This document shows, in pieces, positions 1-6,190 of a DNA stretch of 6,190 nucleotides. A program made the position numbers and the translations under genes. Under the pieces are notes generated by a model that saw nothing but the letters and a program-made list of their open reading frames with translations, did not search any database and had not been told where the DNA came from. The DNA is from Planctomycetota bacterium. Lineage in GTDB: Bacteria; Planctomycetota; Phycisphaerae; Sedimentisphaerales; Anaerobacaceae. The stretch's first letter is position 1. Each line of letters starts with the position of its first letter. The stretch covers positions 1 through 6,190 of the forward strand of contig JAGLTN010000279.1 of assembly GCA_023135255.1 (NCBI GenBank). The letters run 5' to 3'.

Positions 1-60
1 TTTTTAGATAACTTAAAAGCATTTTCCCCTGACGGCTGAATAGTAAACAACGAATTTTTC

Positions 61-89
61 TTGTAAATGTTAAAATTATGAAATAGAAT
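61..89 (+). promoter_or_regulatory. Candidate sigma-70-type promoter for the beta-mannosidase gene
   Basis: A TTGTAA box at 61-66 (4 of 6 matches to TTGACA) is followed, after exactly 17 bases, by TAGAAT at 84-89 (5 of 6 matches to TATAAT). Transcription would begin near 95-97, giving a leader of about 30 bases that contains the GGAG ribosome binding site. The whole stretch is very AT-rich, so chance matches are easy. The ideal spacing and position before the gene are the only support. Confidence 0.4.
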
Positions 90-113
90 TGTTTTTTTAT
101 TCAAATATTTACT

Positions 114-117
114 GGAG
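114..117 (+). promoter_or_regulatory. Ribosome binding site that decides the beta-mannosidase start
   Basis: GGAG lies 9 bases before the ATG at 127 but only 3 bases before the in-frame GTG at 121. The usual spacing is about 5 to 10 bases, so ATG 127 is the better start. The GTG would add just two residues (Met-Tyr). Confidence 0.7.
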
Positions 118-126
118 TGTGTGTAT

Positions 127-2667
127 ATGAGCAATACTGTAATAGACTTGACGGGCAAATGGCAATTCAAAGAGTATCCTGTTTCAGCGAGAAAAGCCGA
201 TGACCTCGACCAGAGCGAATGGTTTGAGGCGGCTGTGCCGAATTCGGTATTCACAAACCTCATCGAAGCTTCTCAGATAAATAAAGAAGATTTGCTCAGC
301 AACCCTGAAAATTACGGGTGGGTGAGTGAAAAGCCCTGGATATATAGAAAAACCTTTGAAATATCTGCGGAAATGCTTGAGCTTGACCGGATAGAACTAA
401 ATTGCGAAGGGCTGGATACGCTGGCAACTATCTGGGTGAATAACAAACAAATCGGCAAAACCGATAACATGTTTATTGCCCACCGATTCGATGTCACTAA
501 AATGCTCCGGGCAGGTGAAAATTCGATAATGATAAAATTCGATTCTGCTCTTGAGTACTCCAACACAATGCGGGAACGTTATAAAACTTTCAAAAAGACC
601 GATTTTTATATGGCACATCGTGTCTATATAAGAAAAGCACAATGCCAGTTCGGCTGGGACTTTTGTCCGCCTTTACCAGGCTGTGGAATATGGAAAAACA
701 TCCAGCTCGAAGCAACTGAAAAAGCCCGAATCGATCAGCTTCAAATAAAAACCATCGAATGCTCAGAAAAATCAGCCGACATAAAAATATCCACCGAGAT
801 AGATGCTGTCGTAAAGGCAGACTACAAATGCAAACTGACCATTTGCGATGAAACGACATCTATGGAATATGATCTGACTTTCAAAGCTGGCGAAAGCTCA
901 CAATCTGCTTTGATAAGAATCGATAACCCAAAACTCTGGTGGCCTACAGGCTATGGTCTGCAAAATCTCTATCACATCAAAGCTGAATTGATATACGATG
1001 AAAAAATAGTTGACTCAGTCGAAAAAGATTTTGGCATAAGAACTATTAAGCTCAACCGCAGCGACGATGAGCATGGCCAAAAATTTTGTTTTGAAATTAA
1101 CAACCAACCAATTTACGTTAAAGGCGCAAACTGGGTTCCGCCTTCATTATTTGCAGGCTCAGTGACAGATGAAACTTATGAAAAAATGCTCAAAGCAGCA
1201 AAAGATGCGCAAATGAACATTCTCCGCGTATGGGGAGGCGGATACTACGAATCGGAAAAATTCTACGAGATATGCGACAAAGAAGGACTGCTCGTCTGGC
1301 AGGATTTCATGTTCGCATGTGCCTGCTACCCGGAACAAAAATGGTTCACCGATGCTATCAAAAATGAAGCTGAAATAACCATCAAAAGGCTGCAAAGCCA
1401 TCCGTCTTTGGCTCTTTGGTGCGGCAACAATGAAAACGACTGGATATTTTTCAGCGGATGGATGGGCAATCACAAGAAATTACACGGCAAAGCGATTTAT
1501 CATAAACTGCTGCCGAAGCTGCTGTCAGAACTTGACCCGGACAGAGCGTATATATATTCTACGCCTTGCGGAGATATTAAAACACACAACGACAAAGACA
1601 CCGGCTGTGTACATCAATGGGACATCGGCGCTTTTCACCATCCCACAAGAGACTACCTCTATCCCGCCAACCAGGTGCCAAGATTTGTAACCGAATTCGG
1701 TATGCAGGCTCTGCCGAATATAGAAACAATAAAAACATTCTGCCCGGCAGAGAATCTGAAAATTTCAAATCTCGCAGTTGAAAAACATGACTATTGGCCT
1801 GACGGCAATGAAAGGCTTAGCAGATACGCATGCGAGCTTTTTGCCCCGCCTAAAAATCTGGACGAGTGGATTTATATCTCGCAGCTGACACAGGCAAGAG
1901 CAGTAAGAAAGCACGTTGAACACCTAAGAGCATATCCGGAAAGGAACTATGGTGTACTATTCTGGCAGTTTGCTGACTGCAGCCCCGCAATCAGCTGGGC
2001 ATCGATCGACTATCGTCAAAAACCAAAGGCTCTTTATTACTACTGCAAAAGAATCTATTCAAAAACCTTTGTCGCAGTCAGAAGTGCATTTGCGGAAGCG
2101 ATATCTTATCAGATTCCAAAGCTTAATGACCTTAGCGTAATAGTAAAAAATGAAAACCAAAACCCGATAACAGCAACATTAAACTGCAAGCTGATGGACC
2201 TGAAAGGCAGCACAATTGACAGCGTTACTTCGCCAATAATACTAACGCCATTCAGCAATTCAACACCGCTGCAAATGCCTAAAGAAATGGTCAAGCCAAA
2301 CAATCCGGAAAATTGCTGTCTGCACATGACCGTTGAAAGTAATGGAAGTGTAATTGCAGAAAATACATTTTTCTATATGCCGGACAAATATGTCAATTGG
2401 CCAAAGGCAAATATAGAAAAGCAATTATCACAAACAGATGATACAACCTGGCAGTTACAATTGAAAGCCGACGTATTAGTAAAAGATTTTTGCATCCAGA
2501 CAGACGATGACGTAAGCCTAAGCGATAACTTTATAGACCTGATGCCCGAGCGGCAGACAACCATCACTATCAAGTGCGCTGCTGACATAACAGAACTGGG
2601 TGACAAGCTGAGGTTCTATAACCTGAACAGCCTTAAAGAAAATTCTGAATATACCGATCCCAATTGA
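127..2667 (+). CDS. Beta-mannosidase, glycoside hydrolase family 2, cytoplasmic
   Basis: Exo-acting beta-D-mannosidase (EC 3.2.1.25), a retaining enzyme that releases terminal beta-mannose from short beta-mannosides such as mannobiose or the Man-GlcNAc core of N-glycans. It has 846 residues from ATG 127, a normal full length. The layout is a jelly-roll sugar-binding domain (about 1-195) with the family's GWD motif at 176-178, an Ig-like domain (about 200-305), a TIM barrel (about 310-640) and two C-terminal beta-sandwiches (about 645-846). In the barrel, KGANW, RVWGGGYYE and VWQDFMFACACYP are typical of beta-mannosidases. The acid/base is Glu436 in CGNNEND and the nucleophile is Glu523 in VTEFG. 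The NNE motif argues against an exo-glucosaminidase. There is no signal peptide or membrane segment, so the substrate must be imported. The gene stands alone in the window, converges on the minus-strand unit and has its own candidate promoter. Family and activity class are well supported; the exact substrate is not. Confidence 0.93.
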   Translation: MSNTVIDLTGKWQFKEYPVSARKADDLDQSEWFEAAVPNSVFTNLIEASQINKEDLLSNPENYGWVSEKPWIYRKTFEISAEMLELDRIELNCEGLDTLATIWVNNKQIGKTDNMFIAHRFDVTKMLRAGENSIMIKFDSALEYSNTMRERYKTFKKTDFYMAHRVYIRKAQCQFGWDFCPPLPGCGIWKNIQLEATEKARIDQLQIKTIECSEKSADIKISTEIDAVVKADYKCKLTICDETTSMEYDLTFKAGESSQSALIRIDNPKLWWPTGYGLQNLYHIKAELIYDEKIVDSVEKDFGIRTIKLNRSDDEHGQKFCFEINNQPIYVKGANWVPPSLFAGSVTDETYEKMLKAAKDAQMNILRVWGGGYYESEKFYEICDKEGLLVWQDFMFACACYPEQKWFTDAIKNEAEITIKRLQSHPSLALWCGNNENDWIFFSGWMGNHKKLHGKAIYHKLLPKLLSELDPDRAYIYSTPCGDIKTHNDKDTGCVHQWDIGAFHHPTRDYLYPANQVPRFVTEFGMQALPNIETIKTFCPAENLKISNLAVEKHDYWPDGNERLSRYACELFAPPKNLDEWIYISQLTQARAVRKHVEHLRAYPERNYGVLFWQFADCSPAISWASIDYRQKPKALYYYCKRIYSKTFVAVRSAFAEAISYQIPKLNDLSVIVKNENQNPITATLNCKLMDLKGSTIDSVTSPIILTPFSNSTPLQMPKEMVKPNNPENCCLHMTVESNGSVIAENTFFYMPDKYVNWPKANIEKQLSQTDDTTWQLQLKADVLVKDFCIQTDDDVSLSDNFIDLMPERQTTITIKCAADITELGDKLRFYNLNSLKENSEYTDPN

Positions 2668-2671
2668 ATTC

Positions 2672-2689
2672 ACCCGTTTATCCGCGGGT
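2672..2689. terminator. Short hairpin just after the beta-mannosidase stop
   Basis: ACCCG at 2672-2676 pairs with CGGGT at 2685-2689 around an 8-base loop, starting 5 bases after the TGA at 2665-2667. The position suits a transcription end, but no real T-run follows on the plus strand (TAGATAATTTAAAAAT). It is therefore a weak intrinsic terminator at best, or an RNA 3'-end stabiliser. Confidence 0.35.
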
Positions 2690-2731
2690 AGATAATTTAA
2701 AAATAACAAGTTACGAATTTATTCGCGGACA
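2677..2731. repeat. Diverged direct repeat in the convergent intergenic region
   Basis: TTTATCCGCGGGTA at 2677-2690 recurs as TTTATTCGCGGACA at 2718-2731, with 11 of 14 bases identical and starts 41 bases apart. In each copy the TTTA falls in or next to the loop of a small inverted repeat: ACCCG/CGGGT in the first, and CGAAT/ATTCG at 2714-2718 and 2721-2725 in the second. It could be two copies of a small hairpin element or a duplicated termination signal. The similarity is short, so chance cannot be excluded. Confidence 0.35.
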
Positions 2732-2736
2732 TTTAC

Positions 2737-2750
2737 TACCCTTAAGGGTA
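2737..2750. terminator. Perfect 14-bp palindrome, possible bidirectional terminator or binding site
   Basis: TACCCTTAAGGGTA is its own reverse complement. As RNA from either strand it folds as a 5-bp stem with a TTAA loop. It lies 27 bases beyond the stop of the minus-strand 645-residue gene. Neither side carries a strong T-run, so a role in termination is uncertain and a protein-binding site is equally possible. CTACCC at 2736-2741 can also pair with GGGTAG at 2686-2691, giving an alternative longer-range fold. Confidence 0.3.
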
Positions 2751-2776
2751 TAAGTCGCTGCTATATAATCGATCTA

Positions 2777-4714
2777 TTAAGGTTCCCGATACTTTTGCCT
2801 CAATTTCTGGTTATAACCGCCGGGGCCTCCGGGCATATCAGGACTACGAACAGGTTTGTACATGTCGCGACCTGGTGTTTTGCTGCCTGACCTGTCAAGG
2901 TAAGGCTTTTTCTCTTTTTTCTCAAGCTTTTGCAGTTGGCTCTGTTTTGCGCGATGCTGCTCAGACCAGTATTTGGGACTGATCGGCATACGGCTGATAT
3001 TAAGAGCATCGAAAGTATAAAGCATTTCCCAGTGAGGCCTGGCGCTGTAACTTCTCAATCCACCCCAATCCCTGACAGCGACAACATCTACCATCACTGC
3101 GTCTGTAGAATAATCGATTTTCGCAGGCAGCTCGAACGAGTCTTTTGTCTGAGTTTCCTCGTCTTGCGTTTTCTTTTCAGAGCTTTCTTTCTCAATTACT
3201 TTGCCGATCAACTCCCCTGCCCTTACAATAAAATCTCTGACATACCAGTAACCAAGATTATATTTAAATACTCTAACTGTTACCGTCTTAGCAGATTCCT
3301 GTATAGCCTGGGCATAGAAATAAAGCATTAAAGGTATCTCTACAACTTCGCTTGTTTGTGAATAATCGCTCCAGAGAACAACTTCATTTCGCCTGCTTTT
3401 ATATTCATCGTTAAACTGATTAGTGCCTGCAATCGGATTAAATATACCGACCCGCGCCCTGTAACGATAGCTCTCGCCCGGGACAACGGTGTCATCGTGT
3501 GACCAGAAAACCAATTCACTCAAACTACCGATTTTTTTATCCGTATCCAACAGAATCGCATCAAAATCATCATATATATCGTCAAAGATTATAGGTTCAG
3601 CTTCTTTTAGTCGTTCCAGCAGGGTTTTCTTTTCTTTAACTTCCCTGCGAGCTGCTGCACCTTCGCCACCGCTGGTAGTGAGATAATCGCCCTGATCAGC
3701 TCCGCCGCCACTCTTAGGCTTAGAAAAACTCTTTTTGCTGCTGATGCGTTCAGATTTCTTTTCACGTCGCAGCTTATCTCTTTCTTCCCTGTCCTCTGCC
3801 ATTTTTATTTTTCTCTGCCGCTCAGCATCTTTTTTCTGTCTTTCGCTGTATTCTTTATGAAGCTCAGGCGGCAACCATTGTTCTGCCGGAGAAGCTATAT
3901 CATAAGTGATGGGCTGAAGAATATCCATCTGCACTAATAAGTCGCTGTATTCAACAAGTCTTACACCCATACCACCCACCGGTAATTCTCCGGCATCTTC
4001 AATAGTGTCAAACATTATTTTATGAAGGTCTATTTTTGTTCTCGGAACAACCTGCCAATCACTCCAGCTGCCGTCTTCAAGCTGTTGCTGTCTTTGAAGT
4101 TCAACAGTAGCGAAGACAGGGATAGCAAGACAGGGGTCACGCCAATCTTCTTTGACCTGCTCTGACGCAAAATTGTCAAAGAAATTATTGTACAGTTGGG
4201 CTACGTCAATATTTGCTGATACAGTCACAAAATCAAGATCGTTTATATCCGTCTCACAAGAGCTGTAAGGATTCTCCTCATCAATCGTCTCTGTCGGTAT
4301 ATATACTGCAGAGCGAATATGCTCAATCGAAACGTTATTAACTTCAGGAATTTCCGGAATGCCGTAAAAACGTTTTATAATATCACCAGTGAAAACTACT
4401 GGTATAGGCCAATCAGTTCTGCTGTTTACATCAGCGACAGATGAATCCAGCAAAGCCTTGTACTCATCAATACGGGACTTGTAAACTTCCTTCGCTGGTT
4501 TAGGGGCACTTTCCAAATCACCGCGGAAAATATCCGTCTGCTCGGCAATATGCTCATCTATCTTACCGCAACTAAACTTTCGGCCTTCGTATTCAACGTT
4601 ATTGGGGCTAAAAAGAACACGTGTCGCCAAAAGCCATACACAAATAAGCCCTACAACCGCCAATACGATCTTCTCTGCATGTTCTTCGAAAAAATTGCCG
4701 CCTTTTTTATTCAT
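2777..4714 (-). CDS. Single-pass membrane protein with large periplasmic beta-rich region; possible pilus/secretion platform component
   Basis: I cannot assign a named family. The 645-residue protein has a short basic and acidic cytoplasmic N-terminus (1-14), one transmembrane helix (about 15-34) and a periplasmic remainder. Residues 50-275 are mixed alpha/beta and include a GSWSDWQVVPRTK stretch at 216-228. Residues 285-325 are a dense Lys/Glu/Arg helix, probably coiled coil, followed by a Gly/Ser-rich linker (330-355). Residues 400-460 carry PGESYRYRARVGIFNP (412-427) and VVLWSDYSQTSEVVEIP (445-461), which read like strands of a fibronectin type III-like fold. A second charged patch lies at 505-525, and the tail is Pro/Gly/Arg-rich (605-645). 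ATG 4714 is preceded by GGGA with 8-base spacing (4723-4726). The gene follows the 459-residue gene by 44 bp and is probably co-transcribed. A role in a type IV pilus or type II secretion inner-membrane complex is inferred from topology and pairing only. Confidence 0.85.
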   Translation of the reverse strand: MNKKGGNFFEEHAEKIVLAVVGLICVWLLATRVLFSPNNVEYEGRKFSCGKIDEHIAEQTDIFRGDLESAPKPAKEVYKSRIDEYKALLDSSVADVNSRTDWPIPVVFTGDIIKRFYGIPEIPEVNNVSIEHIRSAVYIPTETIDEENPYSSCETDINDLDFVTVSANIDVAQLYNNFFDNFASEQVKEDWRDPCLAIPVFATVELQRQQQLEDGSWSDWQVVPRTKIDLHKIMFDTIEDAGELPVGGMGVRLVEYSDLLVQMDILQPITYDIASPAEQWLPPELHKEYSERQKKDAERQRKIKMAEDREERDKLRREKKSERISSKKSFSKPKSGGGADQGDYLTTSGGEGAAARREVKEKKTLLERLKEAEPIIFDDIYDDFDAILLDTDKKIGSLSELVFWSHDDTVVPGESYRYRARVGIFNPIAGTNQFNDEYKSRRNEVVLWSDYSQTSEVVEIPLMLYFYAQAIQESAKTVTVRVFKYNLGYWYVRDFIVRAGELIGKVIEKESSEKKTQDEETQTKDSFELPAKIDYSTDAVMVDVVAVRDWGGLRSYSARPHWEMLYTFDALNISRMPISPKYWSEQHRAKQSQLQKLEKKEKKPYLDRSGSKTPGRDMYKPVRSPDMPGGPGGYNQKLRQKYREP

Positions 4715-4758
4715 TTAAAAATTCCCGATCAGAATATTAATAAACTTAAATATAAATC

Positions 4759-6138
4759 TTATCTTCTGGACTTAGACCTCCCAGCCGCTTCCCTCGTCAT
4801 ATCACGGTCGAAATCCTGGTCTTCTTCATCCTCAAAATTTTCGATTTCAGATTCTTCGTTCAGAAGTTTTTTAATCGTAACAGGTTTAATATCAAAATAA
4901 CCTTTTTTATCGAACACATATTCACAGCTAAGTACAAGCTCCACAACAGCAGCATCGCCATAACGATAGTACTTATGTTCGGCAGTATCACGATCGATAA
5001 TCTCAAAATCAGCGTCCAGTATTGTGATTTGATTATGTTTGAAGTTATGCTTTGCAGACAGACCATCAAAGCCCATAAAGCTATGCTTTTTAGCACTGCA
5101 CAATTCTTTCATAAATTCCATCATCTCTGCTGAATCGATCGCCAATGACATATTAAAGTAAACCACGTCGATCCCGTCTTTAGACGAGTGACCTGTCAAC
5201 GTCACTGGCCCCTGCTTTTGGCTGCTTCTGCTTCTGCTTCTGTAATTATAATCATCCTCAGCAGTAATAACATATTCGGGCAATACTTCAGCACCGCTGC
5301 TGCTTTGGCTGTCACTTGCAAGACCAAAGTTAAAATCCATAAGCCTTTTAACTGCCGAGCTGTATACACTACTGCTGCTGCCGTTAACTGCTTTGATCGT
5401 GGCGATCACATCTTCGATTATCCAGTAACCGGTCTGGGTGTACCAGCAATCCTCAACCGCAGAATCAACACCTGAATATTCAAAAACATTTCCTTGTTTC
5501 TGCCCCGGGTTGCTGTTATTAACTGACCAGTAGCTATAAAACACAAGGTCATAAACACTAACATAAAAACTTATTGTCTGAGCACGTTTGAGGCAAAGAG
5601 CATTGCGAACTTTATCGCTAATCTGCCCTGTCAACCTGGCAGCGCTTCTGCCGGACCTTACGCCTGAAAGACCAAGCTCAATATCCGTAGGTCTGTCACC
5701 TCCGCCGGCAGATTTTACAAAATCCTCAAGCTTATTCTGAAATATCTGACCAAACTGTTTAAATATCGTAACTGAAGTGTCTTTAGGCACAGGAAACATA
5801 TTATAACTAAGCAATTCTCTCTGGCTGGCCTGCAATGCCAACTCAGATGCTTTCTCTACATCTGACAAATATGCAAGAGACGATTTCTCTTCCTGTATCC
5901 ATTGATCTTTAGAGACGACCTCATCACCCAGTCTCACCAGGGACTTGCCCTTATTAATACTTTCCTTTTTAATCCTTTGCTGCAACTTGCTGTTCATTAT
6001 CGGTGTCGGTATATAAACCAATATCGCCACGATAATAATTATAACCGACGGCAACAAAAACGAATAACTCTTAAGAAAACCCAGTTTCTGCAAAGCCTCT
6101 TTGATTTGAGTCATATCTAATTTTACATTTTTTTTCAT
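4759..6138 (-). CDS. Single-pass membrane protein with PilO/Amuc_1100-like layout
   Basis: The 459-residue protein has a cytoplasmic N-terminus (1-25), one strong transmembrane helix (about 26-47, with a run of isoleucines), a periplasmic helical and probably coiled-coil segment (50-110), a middle region with WYTQTGYWIIEDVIATI (232-248) and SAVKRL (261-266), and a Ser/Arg-rich linker (about 275-310). A C-terminal alpha/beta region (about 320-410) has spaced hydrophobic strands around the helix SAEMMEFMKELCSA (336-349). It ends in an acidic stretch (428-447) and a basic tail. This order (TM, coiled coil, ferredoxin-like alpha/beta) matches PilO/GspM and the Amuc_1100 type of pilus-associated protein; I see the layout, but the homology is inference. 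ATG 6138 has GGAA at 6147-6150 with 8-base spacing, better placed than for Met9. It is the first gene of the visible minus-strand unit. The DNA upstream to the window edge is AT-rich and appears non-coding. Confidence 0.85.
   Translation of the reverse strand: MKKNVKLDMTQIKEALQKLGFLKSYSFLLPSVIIIIVAILVYIPTPIMNSKLQQRIKKESINKGKSLVRLGDEVVSKDQWIQEEKSSLAYLSDVEKASELALQASQRELLSYNMFPVPKDTSVTIFKQFGQIFQNKLEDFVKSAGGGDRPTDIELGLSGVRSGRSAARLTGQISDKVRNALCLKRAQTISFYVSVYDLVFYSYWSVNNSNPGQKQGNVFEYSGVDSAVEDCWYTQTGYWIIEDVIATIKAVNGSSSSVYSSAVKRLMDFNFGLASDSQSSSGAEVLPEYVITAEDDYNYRSRSRSSQKQGPVTLTGHSSKDGIDVVYFNMSLAIDSAEMMEFMKELCSAKKHSFMGFDGLSAKHNFKHNQITILDADFEIIDRDTAEHKYYRYGDAAVVELVLSCEYVFDKKGYFDIKPVTIKKLLNEESEIENFEDEEDQDFDRDMTREAAGRSKSRR
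5224..5241 (-). repeat. Three tandem AGAAGC hexamers coding Arg-Ser repeats
   Basis: On the minus strand, AGAAGC occurs three times in a row, in frame, and encodes RSRSRS in the hydrophilic linker of the 459-residue protein (residues 300-305). A further AGC serine codon follows. Gain or loss of a unit would keep the reading frame and change the linker by two residues. Confidence 0.8.
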
Positions 6139-6190
6139 ATCTTCAGTTCCGCTTCTGCCTGCTTTTATAAAATATTAAAATTACACATAA

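Noticed and set aside
1..39. Open plus-strand frame reading FLDNLKAFSPDG then TGA, a possible tail of an upstream gene.
   Set aside because: Twelve codons are too few to tell from chance in AT-rich DNA, although the other two plus-strand frames stop at once. The sequence to the left is needed.
121..126. GTG at 121 as the beta-mannosidase start.
   Set aside because: It lies only 3 bases after the GGAG site, whereas ATG 127 has a spacing of 9.
1159..1473. Minus-strand open frame of 104 codons inside the beta-mannosidase gene.
   Set aside because: It lies opposite the conserved catalytic barrel and has no supporting features.
2930..3331. Plus-strand open frame of 133 codons inside the 645-residue gene.
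   Set aside because: It is antisense to a convincing gene, with no ribosome binding site or recognisable domain, and a translation typical of a shadow frame.
6143..6190. Minus-strand open frame from the window edge ending in TGA at 6145-6143, a possible tail of a gene upstream of the 459-residue gene.
   Set aside because: The translation (LCVILIFYKSRQKRN) is 15 codons, mostly from AT-only DNA, and looks non-coding.
6164..6190. Possible -10 box TATAAA (minus strand, 6169-6164) before the 459-residue gene.
   Set aside because: No acceptable -35 box at 16-18 bases lies inside the window. TTATGT at 6190-6185 is only 15 bases away and matches poorly.

Overview
The window holds three complete genes in two convergent transcription units. 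I read it as a piece of a planctomycete chromosome, most likely class Phycisphaerae (Sedimentisphaerales-like). That placement is inference. It rests on an AT-leaning composition, a cytoplasmic glycan-degrading GH2 enzyme next to a pair of single-pass membrane proteins, and phrases in those proteins (a 'PGxxYRYRxRxGxxNP' strand motif and a 'W-x-x-Q-x-x-Y-W-I-x-E-D' motif) that I associate with planctomycete envelope proteins. No marker gene is present to settle it.

Left half (plus strand, about 61-2667): a plausible sigma-70-type promoter, a GGAG ribosome binding site, and one full-length GH2 beta-mannosidase with both catalytic glutamates and no signal peptide. It should act in the cytoplasm on short beta-mannosides imported from mannan or glycoprotein breakdown.

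Middle (2668-2776): a 109-bp convergent intergenic region. It contains three short inverted repeats, two of which sit in a diverged direct repeat, and it probably ends transcription from both sides.

Right half (minus strand, 6138 down to 2777): a two-gene unit. The first gene encodes a 459-residue protein and the second, 44 bp downstream, a 645-residue protein. Each has a short cytoplasmic N-terminus, one transmembrane helix and a large periplasmic part. The first resembles PilO/Amuc_1100-type proteins in layout. The second carries a highly charged helical linker and beta-rich segments that look like fibronectin type III strands. The likeliest role is the inner-membrane alignment platform of a type IV pilus or type II secretion machine, with the cytoplasmic partners (PilM/PilN- or GspL-like, ATPase) encoded beyond the right edge. 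This is inference, since no recognised pilus gene lies in the window. The pair is the part most worth following up. I see no RNA genes, mobile elements, CRISPR arrays or broken genes.
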